Assembly (NCBI RefSeq): GCF_032118995.1
Contig: NC_092648.1
Coordinates: 15,776,450 to 15,840,449 of the forward strand
From: Asterias amurensis
Lineage: Eukaryota > Echinodermata > Asteroidea > Forcipulatida > Asteriidae
Direction of reading: 5' to 3'
Length of the DNA stretch: 64,000 bases
Below the pieces are notes generated by a model. It did no database searches. It saw only the letters and a program-made list of their open reading frames with translations, and was not told the DNA's origin. Positions 1 to 12,200 of the stretch are shown here, one piece after another. Each line of letters opens with the position of its first letter. Positions within the stretch are counted from its first letter, which is position 1. The position numbers and the translations under genes are program-made.

Positions 1-41
1 ACTGGTCTTTGACAAATACCGAAAGTGTCTAATGTCTTTAA
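1..41. mobile_element. Family A TTAA MITE, terminal fragment cut by window edge
   Basis: The first 41 bases match the right end of the family A MITE (compare 22000-22054), ending in TTAA at 38-41. The rest lies outside the window. It sits in the SART1 intron downstream of the exon at 81-226. Confidence 0.7.
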
Positions 42-80
42 TAATATGAATGAATGGAATAGACGCTACAAGAAGCTCAC

Positions 81-226
81 CCCGGGTAACTTATCATCCT
101 CCTGCTCCAGATTGACAGTATTCCATCCGTCCTGTCCTCCATCCTCTTCCATGTCCTCAGCATCCCTCACGTCTTGATCAATGTCCACCATCTCTTCCTC
201 ATCATCTTCACGATTACCTGCCTTTC
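81..226 (-). CDS. SART1: SART1 coding exon 13
   Basis: Codes residues about 642-690, [16 protein letters not shown] to DDKLPG, acidic with the conserved GWNTVNLEQ. Acceptor ..tctcag at 227-228; donor GTGAGC at 80-75. Phase 1 entry, phase 0 exit; the next exon is outside the window. Confidence 0.92.
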
Positions 227-3200
227 CTGAGAAAGAGAGAGGGAAAAAGTACCAGTTGTATTTATCAATGACTGCTTTCACCAGCTTGCTCAGGTTGGGT
301 TTCGGATAAGATAAGATGAACATATTCTGGGTTTGTCTTTAACTTTTTCAGTGACTATCCAGCAGGACTAGTTAGCTTTTCATGTCACTAGTCTGTCAGC
401 TTTTTCACAAAGCAATACTTAATATACATGGGTACCCTCTGCACGGCTCACAGAGTTTGGGAATAAAATTGCACATACAATGTATGGTAGGCGTGTAAAG
501 GCTGCATTGCCAAAAATGCACACTACAGTGTATAAAACATGATCAGGGACATTGACTCCAAAAATGGCACCAAAATAACTCTGGTTATGATGACTTGGGT
601 CAACAGTTTTGTGTTTCAAATAATTTCCTTCATCAAATTTCGTTTGTAAAATTACTTTTGCATGATGAATAAAGGAAATTAAACGTGAGGTTATTAGCAA
701 TGGACATAGTCTTTAGAGCTGAGAGTATCCAAAATGTCTTCATGTATAATTAATATGCCTAGTCATATGATTCACTGGCTTACTAACATGACTGTGTACT
801 TATTTCAGATCATATGACAACACAAACAGTATACTTTCAGACAAACTCTCTCTAAAAAGGAAAAACAAATCACGTGTTAAAGTAAAAAAAAGTGTATACT
901 AGTAAAATAAAATGCAAACTAGACACATAGATAAACTGAACTCACCATAGGTTGGGATTTCTCCCAGAGTACGGCAGAACTCTGATGTTGAATTGAGGGT
1001 GATGTTAATTCCCTTCAAGGATGATGGTGGTCCAGGCATGCTCAGGAGGGATTGCTGTACCTGCTCTGGGACTGCAGCTTGCAGCTCCAGTTGTTCTTCC
1101 TTAATCTTGGATACCTCTTCCGCAATCTTGAAGAAGAAAAACAGATTTATAAGAATTAGATTTTGAGGTCTTGAAATCAAGCATCTGACAGCACACAACT
1201 TCGTGTGACAAGGGTGTTTTTTCTTTCATTATTATCTCGCAACTTTGATGACAAATTGACTTCAAATTTTCACAGGTTTGTATTTTGTGCATATGTTGAG
1301 ATACACCAAGTGAGAAGACTGGTCTTTGACAATTACCAAAAGTGTCCAGTGTCTTTAACAATTATTAAAATAATATGGTTAACTACAGAATTCACTACAG
1401 ACCCTCTCAGCCATGACATTCCGATTCCTACCTTTTCTTCCACCTTGAGCTGACTCTTCTTCTTCTTCTGTTTGAGTTTACGTGCCTTGGAGAGCACATT
1501 CTGAAGCTCCAGTTCCGCTTCATCCTCAATGGGCGGCCCAAGATCATACTCATTCTCATCTGGTCCCATCATGATCGCAGCTTCAAGAAAAAATATTCAA
1601 AATTAAATTCAGATTAAATTCAGATTAAGTTTAGATTGATCTTAATTGTGTTCCACTCTTAATTGCTAAGCGAAGTGTGATGTCACAACACAAATCACTA
1701 TGCTGGTATTTTACAACTCAGCTTGTGGGCGATTCAGTGCTTTGTGAGATCCACCCCTGGTTATTTTTACATGCAAATCAGTAAAGAAAAGTCAATATCT
1801 GAAAAATAAGCTAAAATAAGAGTCTTACAACCTTATTTTCTACAAATTTAGCATTCAGAGAACATTTTTCAAATTTACTTCTTCGAGAGTACTTCCAGAG
1901 TAATTAGAAGAAGTTGAAATGAAGATTTTCCATCTATAGAAGTGAAACAACCTAGAAAGAAGAAACTCTTTTAAGATAACATACAGGGGAGCATCAGAAT
2001 CAGAAAACTTACTTCCATCTACATCCGGTAGGTCCACATCCATATCTACAGACTCCTGATATGGCCCCTCGATAGACCTGCTCTCCCTACTGTCTGGAAT
2101 GGAATCATCCGATGGGCGGTGTCTGCTCCTCCCTCTGTAATTGAAGGTAGATAATGAAATTACGTTTTAGGAATCAGGGAATCGAATTGGAATCGGTTTC
2201 ATAAAGTAAGAGTTTTCACTTGGAATTTGTCAAACTATGGAAAAAGGTTATCATTATAAATCTGTGACATAGCAGCTTTTCTAGTCTGAGGAACTCTATT
2301 CAAGCTTTAACTTGTGACAAAGCAAGTCAGTGTACCAGAAAATGTTTCAAGTCTTTCACAGCATATTCAGAGGAAAATCTAAATATAATATTCCATAATG
2401 CTAATGTTCAGTGGTCCTGGGATTAGACTGCAGGACTTGCAATCACAAGGTTGTGGGTTAGAATCCTACCACGCTAACCGCTGTTTTCACAATAGCTAGC
2501 ATAAGTATTATCATCTAGTTCCTGAATCACAATTTCTTGATTTGTATAATTCATAATCATGGATGTTAAACCAACATTTGTATGAGAGAGATTGGCTGTT
2601 GCCAGCTTGGTATTTATACTATCCCTTGTGGGAGTTTGCAGACTTCCCTTGATGGGAAGATCATCTAAAAAAAGAAACAAACAATGCACAAATCACATAC
2701 CGTGATCCGTGATCGTCAAATGCGTCGTTATCGTCCGGGGTCAGGTCATCGACGGTGAACTTCCTCTTGATCTTTCGTTTCTTCTTCCTGGGTTTCTTAA
2801 AGGCTTCCATCTCAGCCGAAGTGTAGTACTCACTCGCTATTGTTGGTGCTTTGAATTCTAGAGTCACCTACAAAACGGCACAAGATATTAGACACTCTCA
2901 TGAGCAACCCAATATGTAATTTTTTCCAAGGTCGTTCTAACTAAACTGAATTATAATTATTGCCATTTGTAAAGCGCCATGTCTGTCAGAAAAACACTTG
3001 CATAGATAAAGAACTTGGCGTATGATAATACCACAAAACTCGGATCTCTTCTCAAAACTTATCTTATGTCACAGGCGTTAAGGACTAATTTGGTTGTGTC
3101 TGCTTTTTCTTTGTTTTGTTTTTGGTTTTACTGCGCCTTGGACACCCAGCAGGATGGATATGTGTGCATTACAAGTCTTATTATTATTATTTATTATTAT

Positions 3201-6200
3201 TTATTATTAAACTATGAGTGAACACTTGAGTTTTCAAGTAAGTTTGAAGCTGGAGAGAGTGTCTACCAGTCTGAGGTTCAGTGTGAGAGCATTCCAAAGA
3301 GATGGTCCAGCATGTGAACAATAGTGGTCTCCCCATGTTTCTTTAGAATGAGAGATGGAAAACTCACAATATGGTCCCAGAAAGTCAGTTTGCACGTCTT
3401 ATTCAAACAGCAAAAATAAGATTTCCATCTATGTAATATGCTTTTGTAAGGCATGATTTTTGGTCCTTGGCAAAATCTCATTGTGTACAAGCGTTGACCT
3501 ACATTTACACATGGTGTAGGCTTTAATATACTTTTCAGGCTATTTGATCACAATTTTCAAGATTTTTCAACGGGCAAACAACTCAGAAATCAGACTACAG
3601 TAGGAAGAATAGCATGCCTATATTGTAAAGAGGGGCACTTTGTTGGTCATATCAAGAAAACTGTATAAAAAGATCATGAACTTTTTGTCCATCAATAGTT
3701 TTGACTATGAACTGTATCATTATGGGTTAGCATGAAGAATTACACTCAAGGCGCTTTAACATTCAGTGTTTTACTGCAAGGTATACGTAGGGCTACATTT
3801 GAATTATGAGACCTTTTACATAGCACCATGTAATGGTTTACAAGGTTCTGTGGCGGAATATGCAGCCAATATGAACCACACACTTTAAAAACAAGAAACT
3901 TGAGAAACATTCAAACCATTTCTTCTTTGGAAATTTCAGAACCTATTGAGGCCTATTGATACCTATTGAAACCCGACCATGAAACCGCAAATCAGCTCTT
4001 TGGAGACCCCCCACTTGCTCTCCAGTAGATAGCAATATAAGCCTCTGTGGTTTTAACTAATTGGTCTCAGGAGGCGGTGAGACACTACCAAGTTCCCCCA
4101 AGGTTTCTCCCAGTGACGCAATTGCAAACAAAGCAAATCCCATCAACAGCAGGTGATAAAACATTGGTTATTGTGGACTAATTTTGACAAGATTTCTTAT
4201 CAAAAGACTTTCAGATTAAATAATTTAAGAGTTAATTTATTAGTTATCTCTCCATTGTAATTTGAATGTGAATTTTAAAAGTATTAATACTTGTACTGAT
4301 TGTTATCTGTAGAGAAAAACTGTTTAAATTCGGCCTCTGTCTGCGATGACGTGCGTAAGAAGAAAGAATTTCAATTCAATGCAATTTAGGAGAAATTTTA
4401 CGAAAATTAACAACCTTGAAAATTTGACAAAAAATCCTCCCTGGTGTGGAGATAAAGCCAACAGAATTGAGAGGTTTTATAGGTTTACAGACTTTTGACG
4501 TCATTTCATGTCTGTTAATCCTGAATAGACCGATCCATTAAGCCCCGCCCCATTACATATTGACCAATCACAACCCATTGCGCAACCAAAAGTCCGACTA
4601 AATAAGGTCCGGCACGCTGGCGCCTATGCTTGGTGCGCAGCAGAGTTGTGAAGAATGTCATTGGAGAGGCGCACGTGTTCTTGCACAAAAGCGCCGTGGG
4701 CGTCGATCTATTGGCAGTTTCATCTCTCTCAAGAAAATCTAAATGCACAGGGAGACTAGTCTCATGGCTCAACGATTTCAAAAACCAGTCTTAAAAATGT
4801 TTCTCTCTGTTTAATCGCCTTGAGTATATTATTGGTACATACAGGCACCATAAGACTCTGGTATTATCATTATTTACATGTGTGTATTTATTGGTCTAAG
4901 GTGGTTTTAGAATTGTTTAGTGGGTCTAGAATAGTTTAGTGGGTCTGGAATAGTTTAGTGGGTCTAGAATAATTTAGTTGGCTTAGAATAGTTCAGTGAG
5001 TTTAGAATAGTTTAATGGGTTTAGAACAGTTTAGTGGATTTTGAATACTTTAGGGGGTTTAGAATAGTTTAGGGGGTTTAGAAAAGTTTAGGGGGTTTAG
5101 AAAAGTTTAGGGGGTTGAGAAAAGTTTAGTGAATTGTTAAATGATTCAGTTGGTCTAGAATAGTTTAGTAAGTCTAAAATAGTTGAATACTTTTACAAGC
5201 AACAGGTTAAGTCTTACAGCTTGAGCTTGAAGATTTGCTCGTATTCTCTCCAGCCGCTTCTCTTCATCTTCGTACGCAGCGTTAGAACCGCCCAGCCTAA
5301 ATGATTCCACCTTGGCCCCTTCAATCTCTTCATCATACTTGCCCAAGACGTTGGTGGCTTTTACCTTGAGAGGGTGAGGAAAAAAAAGACAAAGAAAAAT
5401 TACATCTAAAGTGTTAGCTTAAAAGCATCCCAAGGTTTGCCCGTTGGCATCCTGGCAACTGAAACCTGTCTCTAGTTTCTTTTAAAATCGATCAACTTTA
5501 ATTGAATTTTATTATTGTTATTAAATTAAAGTCAATGCCATGTCACTCATAAATTGCCAGATGTAATAAAACCAAGTGCCCCTGTATTCAACCAGCCAAA
5601 AATTTTGATCTGAAATTTTTCTGGATTGAAATCTACGTTGTGCCGACTTTTTTAAGACCCCCCCCCCAAAAAAAAAAAAAAAAAAATCTGAAATAAAACT
5701 AAAAAAGAAAGAACCTCATGCCTGGAAAATAGAACAAAACAACTATAGAACACTCCAAAACTTCATGTCAAAACTTTTCCATTGAGTCTTAATGTACTGA
5801 GAGGAGACAAGAAAATGTCATTGCGCACATGCACATATTTGTAAAAAAGAACTTGCCATCTGCAATTTTGTACCTGATGAACTGAAGGAAGTGCAAATAA
5901 ACTTTTACTATTATTTTATTATTATTCCTTGTGTACACAGCTTTGCAAGCTGGAACATAAAAGTAATTCTGGGGCCATGCAGTTTTATGAGACAGCTTTC
6001 GCTACTTTGTCACAATTTGAATTCGGGATGTTATTTCCAAGAAGTTAATCATCACCAAGGAAACTTAATATTATTATTCACAGTTTCAGGCCTTGAGCTT
6101 CGCTCTTGAAGGCGCACAGCAATTACGCTCTGGTAAGGGGCATTTTTATGGGGAAAATGTAAATTTGTATCAGGACTTTGCAAAGGGCACCACATCAAAC

Positions 6201-9200
6201 GCATAGGGCACCATGGCAATTGATGTAGGTGCTGAGGGTTAAATTGAGGCCTGCTGTTTACTTGTTGACTGATTCATTTTTATAATCAGTTTGATCCCAA
6301 AGATGATCCCACAAACAAAATGATAAATTAAGAGTAAGAAATCCCATGATTTGACATACGATTCCATATTCATCAATAGTATCATCAGCATATGGTTTGT
6401 AATCCTTCTTCTTCTTCCTTAGCTCCACATTCTTAGCTGCTTTCTCGTCGTCGATGATGTTGACATTCATCAACTCATCTTCATCTTCTCCAAGTACATC
6501 TGAAAAAAAAAAATACAATTCCAATTCAATCAATAAAAAGTCATTTATAGAGCACCAAAATCAAGCATTTGCTCTAATGCGCTGAGGCACAGTTGAATAG
6601 TTTATAGTAAGCCTGCCTGCTGGAACAGGTGAGCTTTAAGGAGTGTCTTGAAGTTCAATTCAATCAATCAAAAGCCATTTATAGAGCGCCAAAATCAAAC
6701 ATTTGCTCTAAGGTGCTGAGGCACAGTTGAATGGTTATCAAACCTGCTGGAACAGGTGAGCTTTGAGGAGTGTCTTGAACGATGTAAGTGAGCTGGCATG
6801 CATTTCTAATTTGTACAGGAAGCTTCTTCCACATTTTGGGGCCATCTCTCTGCAAAAGTTGAATAGCGAATTCTAGGCAATTGTGGTAACTCTACAAAAC
6901 GATATCAAAACCACACTTTGATTTGATAGACCCGCCTGTTTGAAGCCCCCATGAGTACGTAGAGCACACGTTTTTTGTTTGTTTGTTTTAGATGATCTTC
7001 CCATCAAGGGAACTTGGTTAACTCCCACAAGGGGATACAAACGCTAAGCTGGCAATCCAGCCGACCCCTCACACACCAGCATTGGTTTAACGCCTATGAT
7101 TATGAATTTCACAAATCAAGAAATTGAGATTCAGTAACTAGACGATAATACTTTGTGAAATCAGCGGTTAGCTTGGTAGGATTCGAACCCAATAACCTTG
7201 TGATTGAAAGTCCTGCCGTCTAACCACTGGACCACGGTTTTCTTAATAGCTTAAGGAGCCTAAGCCCTAGCCCAAGGTTGTAATTTTTCCTTGTCCACAA
7301 CTGAAATAGACGCCAACTGAGCTAAGCATCTCTTTGTTCTACAGAACCACACTGCTTTTAAGGAGTTTACATTTGAAACAAAATGGATAAATATCTTTTT
7401 TACTTTACGAAGGCACTAACCTGAATCTTTAAGGGTTAATATAACATTTCTGCCTTCCCGGAAGGAACCTACAGAATGGAGAACCTTCAGGTCACGGATG
7501 TCTTTTGCAGAGTAAACCTGTGCAGTGAAAAGCATGATAAAAACATTGACTACCATAAACCACCTCATAACTGAAAATCAAAATTCAGATTTTAAATAAA
7601 ATAACAAAAGAACTGTCTGTGCATTGCCATTGTTAATGGCAAATCTGATTTCAACAGCCAAACTTCAAACATTTGGCTGTTGAAATCAGATTTACCATTA
7701 ACAATGGCAATGCACAGACAGTTCTTTGTTAATGGTAAATCTGATTTCAACAGCCAAACTTCAAACATGGGGCGAGAATGTTTGCATGGTTGTCTTCTGT
7801 TTTTGAAGCTAGGAAAAGACAATGAAAACCTCTCGCCTGGGATATCATTTGTTTAAAATAACTCCTTCATTTGAGGCGCTACTTTGTTATCCAGGGGTAA
7901 AGGATACATGAAATAGTTACTGGGTGGGTGGGTGGGCGAGTCAAACAGATTCGCAAAAAGATCAAAATTTCTATACGTTGATTATTCTCAAAGGCCCCTA
8001 CATCTTAGACTTTCACACAAACACTGTGGAGCGAAAGGAGTGCCTTTGTCAGTCATCCAATGTGAAAGCCAAAACAAAATTTCAAGAGATGGCGGAGCCT
8101 AGGTATTACTGGGTAGCGAAACGTTACTTACATCTTCTTTCTTAACTGGTTTGAACTGATCCTCAATGAGTGCTCCAATCCCAAACTCCTCATCCATCTC
8201 TTCAAGCATCTTGGCCTGAATATAGAAAGTGGGAAAAACAAAACCAATGTTCAATTCAATTCAATTCGGTTCAATTCAATTCAGTGGACATTTATTTTTC
8301 AAGTTGACAATGACAGTTAAGCATAGCCTACAGTTGAAAACAAATAATAAAAGATAGATGCCACATAATTCAACAGTAATAAAATGTATAAAAATTTTGA
8401 TAATAATATCTAAAATATACAAGATCTGTAGAAGTCTACAGGCAAATCACTCAGGTGGCATTTGAACCCAGAACCTTTGCAATGCTAGAGCAGGTCGTTG
8501 GTTTACATCCCACCTGAGCGATTTACGTCGGGAAAGTACTGAGCATACAATGCTTTATACACATCGGTGTAAAGGGTAAAACAAAAATTATATTATTTAT
8601 CCCTGATGCGAAATTAATATATTTTATATATCTTTTCTGATTATCTCAAGGCCCTTGGTTAAATATTGCAGCCATTTACAACCCTTATGGACACTTGTAT
8701 ACTTATTGTAATCTCAAATTTTTACTTTACCCCTAAATGTATGATGTGTGCTGGAGGAGGCTGGTGAAAATATCATGAAAAGAGCGGGTCCTTCTGTTAC
8801 CGACCTTATTAATTATTCATAATTTATAAACTAAAAGTTTTTCAGCCAAAGAGAGGAGGCCATTTTGAAGGCAGTCATTTAATAAAAGAAACTGTGACAT
8901 TTGCTTGATGAAACTAATAAAACTGTTAATGATATCCATGATTTAAATGTTATTTAATGAGTCAAAACGTCCTTCCGTTACCGTGGAATGGCCCATTTGC
9001 CAAAGGTTTCACAAAACCAAACTACTATAAGCTATATCCAGGGATCGAAATTAGCGGTAGTCCGGTAGCCCGAGGCTAGTGCTTTCAGCAGAAGGACTAG
9101 TGGTTTGGCCATGTCGGTAGTCCGACTGGCTAGTGGAAAAATTATCCGAAATAGTATTAGCCGTGATGCCCCTTCAAAATAACCAAACATTGCGGTCAAG

Positions 9201-12200
9201 TTTGTCGTGCCCTTTTCCCCAATGGCCGTACACCTTAAAATCCAAGATCCACTGCAACCTGACCATGCCGCCAATTAATCCACACCGTAGCATCCAGCGC
9301 ATCCACCGACTGAAGCGAACATAACACAACCAAACTTCACCACGGCCTCTTTTCTACTTAAAAACATGCACCGCGGCTGGTACCGAGAAGTCAGCTTTTT
9401 GTAATGGAATTTTGCATGTATTTTTTCTCTGTGTCGCAAGGCAACCTTACTACATTTTTAGCCGAGGAAGGTTTAGACTGGATTTCAAGTCTGAGACTGT
9501 GGTTATTCAAAGAGGGCGCTGTTTCAGCCAATCATGTATCGGCTATCAGGACAACTAAACCGCACGATCGCAGACTTGGAACTACATGTAAGTCTAATAA
9601 ACCTTGCGTTCAAGACTGGGAAGACAGAGCTGAGAGCAGGATAAGAAAAATATCTGGATGCAAACTATCGGGCGATAGTGCACAAAGAGTAATTTTAGTT
9701 CGGGAACAGTGGTTTTGTTTATGCTGATATGGTTTGCACAAAAATGTTTGCACAATCAGTAAATCTTACAAGAATAGTTGTGCACTCGCCGATCGTCGTA
9801 CAGGAATGGTTTGTGCAATTGTGTCCAGAAATAATTTGCGCAATTTGCCGATAGTGCAGGAATGGTGTGCAAAATATGCCGATCGTGTACGAATATTGTG
9901 CAAAATTTTACGATGAGTGCAGAAATGATTTGCGCAATTTGAAGATTTGAGGATTTAAATTTCTTTTTTTATAAAGTGCAATAAAAAAAAATTTAAAATA
10001 AATATTTCATTGTTTAGGATTGGTTTTAACACCCGGACACATTTAACCTTGTGAGCTTAAATGTTTGCTTCCATTTTCTTGTTTTGTAAATATCGCTAGT
10101 TTAATAATTCTTTGGCCTCCATGCCCTTGAAAAAAAAAATTTGTTTGGCCTTGGTGCCCTTTCATTTGGCCTTGGTGTCCACCAAAATTTGCACCTATCG
10201 AAGGCCAAAGTGGCCTTGCCCTAAAAATGACGAAATTCCAGGCCTGCTAAGATGAAGTATCATTGATATCTCTTTGTGGAAATAAAAGTGACATAATGCT
10301 TTACAGGGACTGAATGACCGAGTAAACAAATACATGATACATGATCGACTCAGTTGTACGGTTTGTTTTGTTTGTGTGGTTTGGTTTTTTCAGGACTACT
10401 AAAAAATGGGAAGGACTAGTAAAATACTGACACTACTAGTCCTGTAGGCTACCATAAAAAAATAAGTTAATTTTGACCCCTGTATAACTCAGGTAACCGT
10501 GGTGGGACACAAACATTCGTTTCCGTTATTGTACTTGTTTGAGAGCACGCCTCCTGTTGGAAAATGCAACTTGCGATGCTTGCCCACGTAAATCTGAACG
10601 ATTGATTTGTCTTTTGCTTTTTTGTATCGTAAGATGCACACTGGAAACAAAATCATGCTTTGTCAAGGTGATGTTTAGATTAAGTTGAAATATGAAAATA
10701 AATTGAATTGAATGAACAGTCTTTACATGTCTACAGCTATGTCCTTGAGAGGGTAAGGTCAATTCTCATTTCATTCCATCAAGTCGATATGAATTTTTTT
10801 TTATTATAATATTCGGTTTCTTAAATTAATTTAGTTTGAAAGAAATCTGTTCCACTGACGTACTTTAATGATTTCATAACCATGGACAATTTTTCAGAGG
10901 ATCTTTTTTTTTTTACATTAAAGTCGACTTCTCTTTGTCTACATCAATGATCACTCATGTTCACTTCACACACAGTTTTTTTCTACTTGGCAAAAGAATG
11001 CATTGAGTGCGGAGGAGTATGAAAAACAAGTTAAAATGAACTAACTTCATCAAGTCCAAGGTTGTGCACAATTGAATTTTCCTTACCGAAAGGTTTGGTT
11101 AGATTTCAAGAGGCATGTTTTTAATTGTTTACAGTATTTTAACAGACATAGCTGCTGTAGACTCCGACCAACCTGTACCAACCAACATTCACAACCCGTG
11201 CGGCTGAATTGTCTTGAATATTTGTTCAACTCACTGGCAAGTGGCAAATATTATAGAAAATGTATCGAGGGCTTACAATGGATAATGATGACATGTGATG
11301 TCATCGAATATTCTTGGATTTGGACAAAAATTGCACTTGAATGGTATCAAACACAATGGTTTTTTGTCCTGTTTTAACCCCCTCCCCCCATTTTCATCAA
11401 CACTCGATTGAAAAAATAAGTGGATCAAAGAACTGCAATTTGACAACGGGCATAATACAATGGGTGTGTGGCCTCTGCTTGCAATTCATTATAGACAAGC
11501 CATGTCTCAGGGGGGTTTCATGTGGTGTTGCTAGGCAGTTTCTATGGTGGGTGGGGATTACTTAAATGATCAATAGTTCTGTAAATTTGAAAATATCCAA
11601 CATATTTCGTTTATGTACAAATTTAACAACAAAATTCAAGATCGGCAATTGTGAATAACACATTTTAATTGTAAGGGGGTTAAGTAAAGAGTATTTTGAA
11701 GATGCACAAAATAGCAATTGCCTTTAAGGTAAAATTGGGGAGGAAATTATTTTTCTTACGAATAATATATTATGATGATTATTTTATTACCCTTTTGGCA
11801 GCCATATCTTTCTCAATCTGTGCTTTCCTGCTTCGTTCAACCCACGCAGTAACATCGTCCATATCCTCATCATTGTCATTTGCCAATTTCTTCACTTTTC
11901 TGTAGGTGTACAAAAACAAATCATCGAACAATGTAACTGACTGTGTATAAAGAAAGCAAGACATGTACACGCAGGAAGTTAGTGTACCATGGCCAAGCTG
12001 CTCTGAGTATGACAAAAACATGGTCCTGAAAATTTGATAACAGTTCCCTCCTTGTGTGAGGTTTATCCCACCCAATTGCAGGATATTACATTTCAGATGT
12101 TTACCGACTGTCTGCAACATATCAAATAAATATGCAACCCAGCTTGCAGAGTATGTGCTACAGCGCATCAGCAGTCACAGCCAGGAACACCCTTCTCTTT

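Noticed and set aside
5040..5110. TTTAGGG-like runs suggesting telomeric repeat
   Set aside because: They belong to an irregular 20-bp minisatellite (gtttagaaaagtttaggggg) and are not a 6- or 7-base telomere array.
5866..5930. C/D-box snoRNA suggested by ctgatga..ctga in an intron
   Set aside because: The sequence continues as gaaggaagtgcaaataaac and a ttatt run, a retroelement 3' end, and lacks a paired C/D stem.
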